The notes beneath the pieces are model-generated. The model was not told the DNA's origin and did not search any database. It worked only from the letters and a program-made list of their open reading frames with translations. Below are positions 47,501 to 54,404 of a stretch of 64,000 nucleotides of DNA, in pieces. Position 1 is the stretch's first letter, and every line of letters starts with the position of its first letter. The DNA is taken from contig CM019069.1 of NCBI GenBank assembly GCA_009667805.1, positions 61,497,422-61,561,421 on the forward strand, given 5' to 3'. This DNA is from Leptobrachium leishanense. Lineage: Eukaryota; Chordata; Amphibia; Anura; Megophryidae. A program made the position numbers and the translations under genes.

Positions 47501-48077
47501 CGGAGAGCCAAGATGCCAGCAGTCGCAGGGCCTAGATACGGGTCACAAAACAAATGTATCAACCAAAGGAAGGGAAAGGTTCCAATACACAATAGATGTT
47601 CCCCTTTAAGGATCAATTTCCTATTGTTGCTAATAAGCTAAAGTGCTCAGAGTTCGTAGAGTGTCCATTTAAGATAAATTAAATGAAATCACCAAAACCT
47701 TCCAAAGTTTTGGGCTCACTCCATGCCCTTCCAAACCATTTTGATCCTCTAGTGTCCACTTTTCAGCGAGTGGTTTAAGACACTAACCTGTATTCTGAAA
47801 AGAGCTTCTTGTGAGCCATCAAAAGGGATTCTGCTTCTGGTTTTGACATATCGAGGAACTTTCTTAGTAAATCAAATCTTTTGACCACATAAAACAACTC
47901 AGCAAAAACGGTGGGTTGCAGAATGAACCTCTCATTTAGGTCACTTAGGAGTTGTCTGATGGATTTGGAAGGGCTGACATCTCGGGTCACATACAGCATC
48001 TCCTCAATTTCCTGCTGGTCAAGTTCTTCTTCAATGTGCAGCAGCTGTGCATTACTGAAATAACCCTGGGAACTCAT
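18446..48077 (-). CDS. CFLAR: CFLAR (c-FLIP), spliced, nine coding exons
   Basis: A cytosolic regulator that binds FADD and caspase-8 at death-receptor complexes and controls caspase-8 activation and necroptosis (known for the family). The joined exons encode 471 residues against about 480 in human c-FLIP long form. DED1 covers roughly residues 8-90, with an RFDLL motif at 67-71. DED2 covers about 98-177, with RVDL at 164-167. The linker is about 178-236 and the caspase-like domain about 237-471. Where caspase-8 has its catalytic His there is Arg306 (SRG), and where it has Cys there is Tyr351 (FFIQHY), so it should be proteolytically dead. The caspase-8 cleavage motif LEVD is kept, ending at Asp371. 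All eight exon junctions agree in phase. The alternative upstream ATG at 48165-48167 would add 30 residues. Confidence 0.96.
19003..19531 (-). CDS. CFLAR: CFLAR coding exon 8 (caspase-like core)
   Basis: 529 nt, acceptor CCTTTTTCTACAG and donor AAG|GTAAAT. It holds most of the p20-like part and the start of the p12-like part. Visible features are the SRG motif in place of the catalytic His motif, [18 protein letters not shown] with Tyr at the catalytic Cys position, and the MLEVDG cleavage motif. [10 protein letters not shown] and GSLYLRSL lie in the C-terminal part. No stop or frameshift. Confidence 0.97.
19535..20980. other. CFLAR intron 7 sequence, no element defined
   Basis: No coding exon or clear element boundary found between 19532 and about 20980. 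The segments around 19790-20040 and 20100-20280 are moderately GC-rich. Confidence 0.4.
20990..21440. repeat. Dispersed repeat carrying a TTAA insertion
   Basis: Paralogue of 18110-18305, interrupted by the TTAA-bounded element at 21136-21420. Confidence 0.7.
21136..21420. repeat. TTAA-bounded GC-rich MITE
   Basis: TTAA at both edges, left TTAACCCCTTGCTGC and right inverse GGCAGCGGCAACAGGTTAA. The paralogue at 18279-18282 has a single TTAA at the same spot. The insertion therefore duplicated TTAA, as piggyBac-type elements do. Confidence 0.75.
21445..23890. other. CFLAR intron 7, mostly unassigned
   Basis: Repeat-like sequence around 22600-22800 resembles the 15560-16180 repeat. No exon or complete element recognised. 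Confidence 0.4.
23896..23974 (-). CDS. CFLAR: CFLAR coding exon 7 (start of caspase-like domain)
   Basis: 79 nt, acceptor CTCTCTTTCAG and donor CAG|GTGAGT. Encodes [20 protein letters not shown], the first beta strand of the caspase fold (G-x-x-L-I-I-D-C). Confidence 0.95.
24470..24730. repeat. Dispersed repeat (GATGAGCCGAACAC)
   Basis: Begins GTAGGGATGAGCCGAACACTC with repeated CCGAACCCGAAC strings. This style of short element is common in amphibian genomes. Boundaries are approximate. Confidence 0.45.
24976..25732. repeat. Composite palindromic MITE with nested insertion
   Basis: Arms containing GGTGAAAAGCAGGAGAATGA and its inverse surround a core shared with 41661-41841. A second head-to-head copy meets it near 25545-25575. 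The right end is CTGAATAACCCTG. The GGC-ended MITE at 25056-25472 is inserted in the left arm. Confidence 0.75.
25056..25472. repeat. GGC-ended MITE, PIF/Harbinger-like
   Basis: GGCTAGGGTCAGACTA at the left and its inverse TAGTCTGACCCTAGCC at the right. TTA lies on each side (25053-25055 and 25473-25475). The host MITE's other arm (TGGGAGAAT preceded by GAGATAAA) gives the uninterrupted sequence, so the 3-bp duplication is directly visible. TWA duplication with GG-starting ends points to PIF/Harbinger. Confidence 0.82.
25740..26365. other. CFLAR intron 6, CpG-richer segment
   Basis: 26020-26260 is GC- and CpG-rich with no element ends recognised. The open frames there are in opposite strands and show no domain. 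Confidence 0.35.
26370..27180. repeat. Diverged minisatellite (about 40-55 bp unit)
   Basis: About 17 copies of a unit with GAGTTTTAT(G/T)GCTGTGGATTCTGTGATAC followed by a variable CACAT/CTCATTCACA spacer. Left copies are more uniform; right copies decay. Confidence 0.9.
27190..28270. other. CFLAR intron 6, unassigned repeats
   Basis: 27515-27620 starts TTTAACCACTTTGCTGCTGACG, like a left end of the TTAA family. 27620-27740 resembles 16190-16260. No exon found. Confidence 0.4.
28283..28306. repeat. (TA)n microsatellite
   Basis: About 11 TA units. Confidence 0.9.
28762..29103. repeat. MITE, GGC-ended family
   Basis: GGCCGGTGTCAGACGAGCGC at the left; GCTCGTCTGACACTGGCC at the right. The same core as 5092 and 16350 copies. 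Confidence 0.75.
29684..30105. repeat. GGC-ended MITE, PIF/Harbinger-like
   Basis: Closely similar to 25056-25472 over its whole length, including CACGGCCGC and CAACATAACG. TTA lies on both sides (29681-29683 and 30106-30108). Confidence 0.8.
30110..31760. other. CFLAR intron 6, LINE-tail fragment
   Basis: 30770-30812 (GCAGCGCTACGGAACTTGTTGG, then CTTTATAAATA) looks like an L2-type LINE 3' end in plus orientation. The remainder shows no feature. Confidence 0.45.
31766..32055. repeat. GGC-ended MITE, PIF/Harbinger-like
   Basis: GGCCCCGTTCACACCTGGGCG to CAGGTGTGAACCCAGCC with TAA on both sides (31763-31765 and 32056-32058). Its inner sequence is the inverse of the 44785 copy. Confidence 0.8.
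32168..32205 (-). CDS. CFLAR: CFLAR coding exon 6 (38-nt micro-exon)
   Basis: Acceptor TCTTTAACTACAG and donor CAG|GTAATT. Encodes [13 protein letters not shown], similar to the c-FLIP linker just before the caspase-like domain. The 37 + 38 nt of exons 5 and 6 together preserve frame between exons 4 and 7. Confidence 0.82.
32410..32783. repeat. GTCGACTAA-type dispersed element
   Basis: Left AGTGTTAATTTTGTCGACTAA and right TTAGTCATC/ACACGACAATTT-like inverse end, with many AGTCGACTAA/CTAAAACT strings. Possibly a hAT derivative. Confidence 0.5.
32786..33182. repeat. GGC-ended MITE, right end unclear
   Basis: TTA then GGCCGGCGTCAGACGAACGC at the left. The core, with GATCAATAGAGACCCACAC and AGTGCGCTGCG-like strings, matches 61700-62111. 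The right terminus is not intact. Confidence 0.65.
33610..34319. repeat. TTAA-bounded hairpin MITE
   Basis: Left TTAACCCTTTCGCTGCTGAGG; right GGCAGTTAGGGGTTAA. Inside are an inverted pair (about 33910-34005), an A/T-only tract (34076-34170), and two strong hairpins (34186-34234 and 34237-34319). Module order is the same as at 8594-8840. Confidence 0.65.
34186..34850. repeat. Array of about 13 consecutive hairpins
   Basis: A GC-rich island directly after an A/T tract. Stem-loops sit end to end: 34186-34234, 34237-34319, 34324-34364 (19-bp perfect stem), 34386-34410, 34422-34461, 34471-34538 and 34555-34591. They continue with 34596-34628 (weak), 34631-34665 (16-bp perfect), 34691-34715, 34728-34758, 34768-34792 (12-bp) and 34806-34840 (17-bp perfect). 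The last two share the stem GGAGGACGCGCT. TTAA occurs at 34316, 34475, 34531 and 34847, between groups of hairpins. Confidence 0.9.
34873..35692. repeat. Foldback element with inner minisatellite
   Basis: Left TATACTCGGGTATAAGCCGA and right inverse TCGGCTTATACCCGAGTATA. An inner palindrome at about 35405-35612 pairs CCGTGTTGAAGGGGATG with CATCCCCTTCAACACGG. The 34975-35350 part is a separate tandem array. Confidence 0.85.
34975..35350. repeat. Minisatellite, 16-22-bp units
   Basis: About 20 units of GCCCCAGCTCACACATGGATT, with a shorter form (GCCCCCAGCTCATGGATATT) in the right half. Neither length is a fixed multiple of three, so the open frames across it are incidental. Confidence 0.92.
35878..35945. 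repeat. AT-rich simple repeat
   Basis: ATTATTAATAATAATATATATA and similar. Confidence 0.8.
36069..36105 (-). CDS. CFLAR: CFLAR coding exon 5 (37-nt micro-exon)
   Basis: Acceptor TTCTATTTGCAG and donor GAAG|GTAAAC. Encodes [12 protein letters not shown] plus one base. It is too short to find by coding potential alone. Support comes from good splice sites and from its phase, which needs exon 6 to be restored. Confidence 0.8.
36653..38127. mobile_element. hAT-like element with 8-bp duplication
   Basis: Left CAGTGCTTTTTTTCTGG; right inverse reads CCTGGCTTTTTTTCAGG. Both sides carry TGTACATG (36645-36652 and 38128-38135), an 8-bp target duplication as hAT elements make. No transposase frame is visible. 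It contains a probable solo LTR. Its right edge is 54 bases from CFLAR exon 4. Confidence 0.75.
36960..37497 (+). repeat. Probable solo LTR inside the hAT element
   Basis: Retroviral-LTR layout on the plus strand: starts TGTTAGATTAG, has GGGGTATAAGACCCC (TATA box, about 37319-37333), then AATAAAG (37400-37406) and a C/G-rich end closing in TTACA. No target duplication was identified, so the ends are uncertain. Confidence 0.5.
38182..38261 (-). CDS. CFLAR: CFLAR coding exon 4 (linker)
   Basis: 80 nt, acceptor GTTTTGCAG and donor AAG|GTAATG. Encodes a Ser/Thr/Pro-rich linker reading [20 protein letters not shown]. The phase fits exons 3 and 5. A hAT element begins only 54 bases past its donor. 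Confidence 0.88.
38265..39205. other. CFLAR intron 3, unassigned
   Basis: AT-rich; no element or exon recognised. Confidence 0.4.
39209..40159. repeat. CAGGGTTAT-ended element
   Basis: Left CAGGGTTATTCAAAG; right inverse TTTGGATAACCCTG, the same terminal motif as 41661-41841. Holds a LINE-tail-like fragment (39325-39385: GACTAGATGGGCCGAAAGG then TTTCTATGTTTCTA). Confidence 0.6.
40347..40482 (-). CDS. CFLAR: CFLAR coding exon 3 (end of DED2)
   Basis: 136 nt between acceptor TACCCATAG and donor CTAG|GTAAGG. Encodes [20 protein letters not shown] and the RRVDLQKKL end of DED2. Ends in phase 1. Confidence 0.95.
40963..41068 (-). CDS. CFLAR: CFLAR coding exon 2 (start of DED2)
   Basis: The 106-nt exon follows a strong acceptor (TTTTTTTTGCAG). 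It encodes a segment reading [18 protein letters not shown], the first helices of DED2. The protein-guided 3' boundary is ATG|GCATGT, a GC donor. The nearest GT, four bases on, would break the frame with the homology-supported acceptor of the next exon. Confidence 0.9.
41070..41655. other. CFLAR intron 1, unassigned
   Basis: No element recognised. The open frame at 41314-41583 has no domain. Confidence 0.35.
41661..41841. repeat. Near-perfect palindromic MITE
   Basis: CAGGGTTATTCAGAGAGAGG at the left is inverse to the right end. The arms are nearly identical inverted copies of about 85 bp. It ends nine bases before the next Tc1 element. Confidence 0.88.
41851..42360 (+). mobile_element. Tc1/mariner deletion derivative
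   Basis: CACTGCC at the left and GGCAGTG at the right with TA outside both (41849-41850, 42361-42362). Only the C-terminal transposase part remains (about 41990-42280). It shows [11 protein letters not shown] (second Asp) and [10 protein letters not shown] (final Glu region); the DNA-binding domain is lost. Confidence 0.85.
42642..43251. repeat. TTAA-flanked MITE, AGGGATACTCTAGG family
   Basis: TTAAAGGGATACTCTAGGC at the left; AGAGTGTTCCTTTAA at the right. A second copy, inverted, lies at 50649-51251. The inner hairpin AGACGTCATCGCGCTTTCAGC is shared. Confidence 0.82.
43255..44285. other. CFLAR intron 1, unassigned
   Basis: No element or exon seen. Confidence 0.4.
44295..44390. repeat. CTCCAGATGTTTTGGAAC repeat fragment
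   Basis: Contains GGCCCTCCAGATGTTTTGGA and CATCTCCCATGATAG, a short dispersed motif found widely in tetrapod genomes. Confidence 0.5.
44502..44539. repeat. Poly-A tract
   Basis: About 38 A residues. The preceding GGCCTTTCTAATGATACC resembles part of the TTAA hairpin family. Confidence 0.9.
44785..45076. repeat. GGC-ended MITE, PIF/Harbinger-like
   Basis: TAA on both sides (44782-44784 and 45077-45079). GGCTGAGTTCACACCTAAGCG at the left; an inverted relative of 31766-32055 by inner sequence. Confidence 0.78.
45383..45946. repeat. Foldback element with about 160-bp arms
   Basis: Arms 45383-45541 and 45789-45946 are inverted copies, sharing CAGATTTTCTAACATAAAAC and GGACTTCCTGTTTTCAGGTG. The non-palindromic centre is about 250 bp. 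Confidence 0.85.
45950..46725. other. CFLAR intron 1, unassigned
   Basis: No element recognised. Confidence 0.35.
46728..46858 (+). repeat. SINE fragment (tail half)
   Basis: GTGTCCTTGGGCAAGACACC onward to GTATCCTTCCTGGTAAAATC, the same as 3870-3975. Confidence 0.75.
46860..47785. other. CFLAR intron 1, unassigned
   Basis: Overlapping short open frames on both strands, none with a domain. Confidence 0.35.
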
Positions 48078-48167
48078 GCCAATGCCATACTCTATAGCTG
48101 TTATATCTACTTTCTTGATGAGCCGGTCATCACATGTGTTTGTAGTCACAATTAAATTGCCAGGCAT
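47788..48167 (-). CDS. CFLAR: CFLAR coding exon 1 (DED1)
   Basis: The acceptor after a T-rich tract (CTCCCCAAACAG) is at 48168; the donor is CAG|GTTAGT. I prefer the ATG at 48077, with G at -3 and protein starting MSSQG, because it matches the N-terminus of other c-FLIP proteins. An in-frame ATG is also the first codon of the exon. The exon ends in phase 2, and the split codon makes Arg97. Since an acceptor precedes the start, at least one 5' untranslated exon lies further upstream and was not found. Confidence 0.93.
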
Positions 48168-48389
48168 CTGTTTGGGGAGAAAAAAAAACAAATATTAGTC
48201 ACAAATGTTTTAATGAGTCAAGTAATGTTATCATTGCCATAAAGCATTTCAGTAAATCTTTACATAACAAAAATATATCTCCGCATATAATCACGCAAAT
48301 AAAAATTATGGAAACCAGACCTTCCCATTCCATTTGGTTGTGTTGTCAGAGACCATCACTAGGGGTTTTGTGCCAAATATACATAATAG

Positions 48390-49015
48390 CTAGAGGAACA
48401 CTGAACCCCTCCGGACCACTTTACAGATATAAAGTGGTCAGGGTCTGAGGAGTGCACCCCCTTTGTCTACCCCCCATCCAGCTCCACCAATCTGGTGAAA
48501 ATGCTGAGTGAAGTGGAGGAGTTTCCTCCAACCCACCCAGCATCTCCAGTAGCCAGCACTTTTTAATTTCCCAGATGATGGTCACCAGATCATTCGCCAG
48601 TGATGTCCGCACACGGAGAGCGTGCCGACATCACTCTATGAGACCAATCGCAGTAGTGATCGGCCTCAGAGAGGCAGGCGATGGATCGTATGTGCGTAGC
48701 TCTGAAACATCATTCTGCGCAGGTGCTACAGAAGTTGTGTATGTAAAGTACGCAAGTCCCGTTTGCGGAATTTGCGGCTCCTACACTACGCAGATTGTGT
48801 AGGAGCACAATTCACGTCAGAAAGCTTCAGGGACTCCCAGGTTCAGGAGTTTCTGAACCAAAAGAGGAGCAGCAGCGCCCAGCGAGGGAGAGAAGGTGAG
48901 TAAAAGTCACCGGAAAAGAAAAAATAATTGGGCAGAGGCGGTCAGCAGCACCTGCCCAATTATTTAAGGGCAAAAAAGAGAACTGTATATTTTTAATAGT
49001 GTCCCTGTAACAGAT
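48390..49015. repeat. Dispersed repeat, GAGGAGTGCACCCC family
   Basis: Starts AGGAACACTGAACCCC and ends AGTGTCCCTGTAAC, inverse to each other. The core matches 3424-3790. Confidence 0.65.
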
Positions 49016-49439
49016 AGTTGAGCCTAGAATTCATCTCTTCATGTTCCTTATTAATCTACAAAACAATGTATTACCAACTAAAAAGATTATCTATTAAAAA
49101 TCTGATTTTCTCATACTTGGGAGAATGTCAGTATTTATAGGATATCTAATTCCACGTTATCCACTAGAGTCTAGACAATGTGGTGAATAGACTTGCATCT
49201 CGTTTAACATCTGATCTGTCCTACAAAGCTTTGCGATCGATCAGAGACAATGTGGATTAAACATGATCACAGTCAGTGTTTGTACAAAATTCCATTAGGG
49301 CTTAAACCAGATAGAACATCATAGGACGCCGAATATGCAGATCAATTTAAGTCCCTTTAACCAAGAATAACTTTTTTTTTTTTCTTATCCCTGTCTGACT
49401 TTCTCCCATCAGTCCGCTAGTGATTTTTGATTTTTTTTT

Positions 49440-49500
49440 TTTTTGGAGAAAGGATTTTACCAGGAAGGATACATTGAGATTGCTCTCGTTTTCAAGTAGA
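49440..49500 (-). repeat. SINE tail fragment
   Basis: Reverse copy of the AATGTATCCTTCCTGGTAAA tail. Confidence 0.6.
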
Positions 49501-49560
49501 TTTATGCTTCAGTTGCTGAGTTTACAATATTTCAATTGTCCGGTGAAAACAAATTCCCGT

Positions 49561-50648
49561 AGGGCTGAAACAACTAATCGATAATGAGAATAGTTGTCAA
49601 CTATTCTCATTATCGATTAATCGGTTGGTTAATTAATTTGTCTGTATAGCACACACCGTTTAGAGTCAGACGGAGTTAAACTTTAACCTCAGACATTGCA
49701 TCGGAGCGGATTAGAGAAGCCCTCCTGCAGCTTTACTCTGTATTATTTAGTTCTAGGGTTATGTCAGACATAACCAGCTTTTATTTAGTTTACAACAGTA
49801 GCTGACCTATAATGCAGGCCCTGGGGAACTGCCACTGAGTAGTTGGAGCTGTACCGTTGGTGTTTTATCCTTACTTGTGTCACGGTTCCCGGATCCCACC
49901 ATGTAGTACTTAACCCCCAACACTCCACAAAACCCAGAACCCAGTGTAGCTGTGAATGATCCCTATCTGTCTGGTCCTTAGAATTGGCCAGGTAAACTAG
50001 CTAGACAGAAAATGGTTAACAATACGGAGAGGAGTCAGCCGAGCCAGAATCAGGAATACAGAGTTCAGAATGGTCAAATGGAATAGCCGGGTCGGTATCA
50101 GAGCAGTAGCGTAGTACAAGTAAATAGTCTAGGGCAACAGAAGGCAAAATGGTCAGAACACAAGCAGAGGTCAATAACAGGTTAAATCAATATAGCAGTC
50201 AGGTACAAGGAGCTCAGGTATGGATAACCACGATCTGGCAACTTCTGAAACTATACTGAGGGTTTTTAAAGACCTTCACCAGACCACGCCCCCCACTCAA
50301 GCCACACCTCATGCAATCACCTCCCTGCCTGTCTCCATTTAAACCGGGCAGTGGTCAGCGAGCAGCATCAGACTTGCTGTCCTCAAGCACACAGGTAGGG
50401 CTGGAAGCCCCCAACGTTACAACTTGTAGTTGGAGTCCTGTGCCACCACCACATCCTCCCTTGCCTCTATCTCTCTGGCCCAGAGCTGCCATCCCTTCCT
50501 TTGAACCAGTCCCCTTCCCAAAACTCATTCCCACACTCTAGTCCAACCCCTTGCCCACACCCACTCCCTTTCTCCTGTCCCTCTACCCACTCAGCTTGTT
50601 AATGAAATTATTTTAAAGGGACACCCTACGCAACCTGTCGACTTTAGC
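49561..50648 (-). mobile_element. hAT-like element copy 1, interrupted
   Basis: AGGGCTGAAACAACTAATCG at the left matches, inverted, the right end of the copy at 55733-56625. Inner blocks also match (GTTTAGAGTCAGAC; CAGGAACTGCCATTCCCT-like). It is split by a 0.5-kb insertion at about 49878-50430, and its far end is replaced by the MITE at 50649. Confidence 0.7.
49878..50430. repeat. Insertion within hAT copy 1
   Basis: Sequence between TGTCACGGTTCCCGG and the resumption near GTAGTTGGAGTCC has no counterpart in the 55733 copy. Its identity is unknown. ACTTGT occurs at both edges and may be the target duplication. Confidence 0.5.
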
Positions 50649-51251
50649 TTAAAGGAACACTCTAGGCTAAAAATCCCCCCTTTTTTTCTTACATTAAAAT
50701 ATACCTATTCCCTACCTAGTTATTGTGTATATATAAAAAAAATTTAAATGTAATACTTACCCTAAAAACCACTTCTTTCCAACGGTGTTTTTTTTTTTAT
50801 ACTCACCTCCCTCCTCTTCCGCTCCCGTCCTTCTAACTCTAACTTGGGTAATGGTTTACGTGAGAAGCGCGCCGCTCACATAAGCCAGCCAATCAGCAGG
50901 CTTCCTCTTCTAATTGGATTAGTGTTAAGCGCAGAGGATGCGCGCAACACTAATCCCAGCCGCAGACTATGCTGGAGGCTCGCTGCCGCCAGCTACTGCG
51001 GCGAGTTGGAGACGTCATCGCGCTGAAAGCGCGATGACGTCTCATACTCGGCAATAGTCGGCAGAAGCGGGAAATCTGAATCCCGCTCTGCTGACTGACA
51101 GCTGGGAGGGCGGAGTAAAGTCCTCTGCGTCTCTCAGCTGGTTCAGCCGATCGGCTGAGCGGAGGGAGGGGGGACAGACAAGGGCATACTCAGGGCATCA
51201 TGACCACCTAAAAAAGCTTAGGTGGTCATGTTGCCTAGAGTATCCCTTTAA
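50649..51251. repeat. TTAA-flanked MITE, second copy (inverted)
   Basis: TTAAAGGAACACTCTAGGC at the left; GCCTAGAGTATCCCTTTAA at the right. Shares GAGACGTCATCGCGCTGAAA with 42642-43251. Confidence 0.82.
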
Positions 51252-51254
51252 TAA

Positions 51255-52835
51255 AGTAGTCAGGCTGCACGGAGTGCCCCCCCACACACACACACGCGCC
51301 GCTTTCATGTTCAAATGTCTGAGTGCTCGAAGAAGCATTCATTCAGGGAGAAAGCAGATGTGGCCCACCCCGTTGAAATGTCACAACGCTGCGATGGACG
51401 TCGGGAGGCGTGTCAGTACCAATAAAATCCAATATAAAAACCACTACAAATCTAACACAGAGTTATGTCCAATAATTAGACATAAAGATAAATCTAAATT
51501 TTCACAGAAGTCCTTAAACTGAATTTTTGGAGCCAAAAAGATCACAACAACTTGTTCAAGAATTTTATAAATTGTATTTTTTTTTTTAGAATAATAGATT
51601 TCTACAACATCAATTATAAATTGTCACTGAAGTGAACGGGGTAAGATCTGAGCGCAAAACACCAGAGCGCAATTGAAGAGTTTGATCTAGTTTTCTGAGC
51701 TCTAAATACAACATTAATTTTAGAAATGTACTTGGCCAGCACACCCTTATACAACGTACCAATTCTATGCATTCTCAAAATATTGCAGCAAGCTCACACA
51801 TCTTTGTTTTAAAACAATTCCATAAAAGCAGCATTCAAACATCTAGTAAATATTCAGTCTGTTCCATTCCATTCCTATGATGGTTTTTTAAAAAAAATGT
51901 GGAATTAATTCATTAAATTCAAGATATCAAACTAGTGAGTCAGTGATTCTACTCTTTAAAAAATAATCTTATATAAGAATGCATGTCTGCAAGTGAATCA
52001 TGGACATTCGGTCAAACGTTCGAGGACAAAGTTCCAGTTGCGAAAGAATTTGGCAATTAAAACAATTCCCTATAGCACAAGACAATAGGGAGATGTGAAT
52101 CACTTCCGTGCTCCTCATCCTGGATAAAAGCCAAATGGGTAACTTATCATACATTGATTGTACAAAATATAAGAAAAAAAAAGTGTAAAAATTGATTTAA
52201 AGCCGCCAAAATATTTTTTAAGTTCCAATCACTGTTTATACCTATTCTTTACAATAACTATACTTAAAGAAAAAAGAGTTTTTGTACAAACATCCCATGT
52301 TAGCAGGGAGTTTGTTAAAATATTGTAATAAAAAGCCAGTTGTAACAAACTCTAATAAATATCTTTTGTGTATTCAAGATATAGGGAGGAGGATCAAAAA
52401 GTTACAATACCTGGTAGTTACAAATGTATTCTTCCAGAGACCTCAGCAGCAGCCGTCATAGTATAACCGTCATTACAATAAAAACGAGGTTTCACTGTAG
52501 AAACCTCTCAGCAATGTTGTATTATATATAAATTTTTTGACAAAGCGGCATCCCAGCGAGAGCAGTCTTGTTGGCACCAGATCGAACATAGAAATGACTG
52601 AGCAACGAGATATAACAGACTAGAACTGCTTACTCACTTGGAAAGTACTAATCAAATGACCTATATCTTTTTAATGACATTGAAAAGAAATGACACTTAA
52701 GCCCACAGGAAGCCCAAAACTTTCCTCAAAAGACCCGACAAAATTTACTCTGGTTTTTTTTCTCGTATAATCAAGCACAAAAGTCACTGGGATTTTCAGC
52801 ACTGCATACCAATTATGTAACATTTTTACACATAC
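51255..52835. other. Unassigned, upstream of CFLAR coding exons
   Basis: AT-rich with no gene. A CpG-rich promoter for CFLAR was looked for here and not seen. Confidence 0.35.
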
Positions 52836-53251
52836 ATATACAGTTGTGCTCATAAATTTACATATTCTGGCAGAATTTATGATTTCTTGGCCATTATTCA
52901 GAGAATATGAATGATAACACAAAAACATTTCTTTCGCTCATGGTAAGTGTTTGGCTAAAGCCATTTATTGTCAATCAAGCATGTTTACGCTTTTTAAATC
53001 ATAAGGACAACAGAAACTACCCAAATGACCCTGATCAAAAGTTTACATACCCTCACGATTTAGCCTCATAAGATGCCCAGAAGTTGACACAAATGGGTTT
53101 GAATGACTATTAAAAGATAACCATCCTCACCTGTGATCTGTTTGCTTGTAATAAGTGTGTGTGTAGAAAAGGTCAATGAGTTTCTGGACTCCTGACAGAC
53201 CCTTGCGTCTGTCATCCAGTGCTGCACTGATGTTTTTGGATTCTGAGTCAT

Positions 53252-53640
53252 GGGGAAAGCAAAAGAATTGTCAAAAGGATCTGCGGGAAAAGGTAGTTGA
53301 ACTGTATAAAACCAGAAAGGGATATAAAAAGCTATCCAAGGAATTGAAAATGCCAATCAGCAGGGTTCAAACTCGAATAAAGAAGTGGAAAATGAGGGGT
53401 TCTGTTGAAACCAAACTATGGTCAGATAGACCAACTAAAATTTCAGCCACAACTGCCAAGAAAATTCTTTAGGATGCAAAGAAAAACCTAAAAATAACGT
53501 CAGGTGAAATAAAGGACTCTCTGAAACCATGTGGTGTGGCTGTTTCAAGATGCACAATAAGGAGGCACTTGAAGAAAGATGGGCAGCATGGTCGAGTCGC
53601 CAGAAGAAAGCCATTACTACGTAAATGCCACAAAGTATCC
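53252..53640 (+). pseudogene. Tc1-like transposase N-terminal remnant
   Basis: Encodes a helix-turn-helix region (LREKVVELYKTRKGYKKLSK). It meets a stop at 53470-53472, then resumes in the same style (VSRCTIRRHLKKDG) until the hAT insertion. Non-functional. Confidence 0.8.
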
Positions 53641-53649
53641 CCCTTACAA

Positions 53650-54254
53650 CAGAGCTGGACAAAGCCAGGAGCCTGGTTGCCACTGGCTCCTAGAATTTTA
53701 CTCCTGGCTCCTAAATTTCCAGTTTATTTTACATCAATCTAAAAAAATCTTTTCTTCCCGTCTCCTACATTTAATCTATCCAGCCCTGGTGTAAGTATTT
53801 ATATAGGAGGGTGTGTGTGTGTTGGGTAAATAGGGTGTCCAATGACAACAGAGCAAAGAAAATAAGCAAATAAAACAATATCACAAGGTACAGATGTTAA
53901 CAACACACATACATACATATATACATTACATATAATCAGAGCGGCCAAACTGATATTAGAAGCAACGCTCTACACTTCTAGGTTCAAAAAAGTAGCCAAA
54001 AGACCACATGCACAAAAAATACCTAACAGCAAAAAGCACCAGGTAACAAAGTGATAAATATACAGAAGCAGCTAAAATCATAAATTTGGGTCAGTACAAA
54101 CCAACTCCCAGATGCAGATGCAAGGTTCCCAACGTTTCGGCGAGGATTCACCTTTCTCGAGGTATACCTTGATAAAGGCAAATCCTCGCCGAAACGTTGG
54201 CTCCTAACTTTTGTAGCTGGCTCCTAGATTCAAAGCAAATTTATCAAGCCCTAG
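53650..54254. mobile_element. Short hAT element with 8-bp duplication
   Basis: CAGAGCTGGACAAA at the left; inverse right end CTAGGGCTTGATAAA. CCTTACAA lies on both sides (53642-53649 and 54255-54262). 605 bp with no transposase. It contains a hairpin, CCAACGTTTCGGCGAGGATT with its inverse, at about 54129-54200. Confidence 0.82.
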
Positions 54255-54404
54255 CCTTACAATGCACACTTGATTGATAAGAAATGGTTTCAGCCAAACA
54301 CTAACCATGAGTGAAAGATTTTTTTTGTGTTATCATTCATATTCTCTGAATAATGGCCAAGAAATCATAAATTCTGCCAGGGTGTGTGATTACAACTGTA
54401 TATA

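Larger units (their letters stand above)
52841..54398 (+). mobile_element. Tc1-like relic split by a hAT element
   Basis: CAGTTGTGCTCATAAATTTA at the left. The right end is its diverged inverse, with TA outside both. The inverted repeats stay recognisable for about 140 bp, including GATTTCTTGGCCATTATTCA. Only the transposase N-terminus remains (about 53252-53635, helix-turn-helix part with an internal stop at 53470); the catalytic domain is gone. Confidence 0.85.

Noticed and set aside
47237..47641. 134-codon plus-strand frame near CFLAR exon 1
   Set aside because: Overlaps frames on both strands, with low-complexity Cys/Lys content and no homology I recognise.
51255..52835. CFLAR promoter or first exon
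   Set aside because: No CpG island, start-site motif or matching splice donor could be tied to exon 1 from sequence alone.
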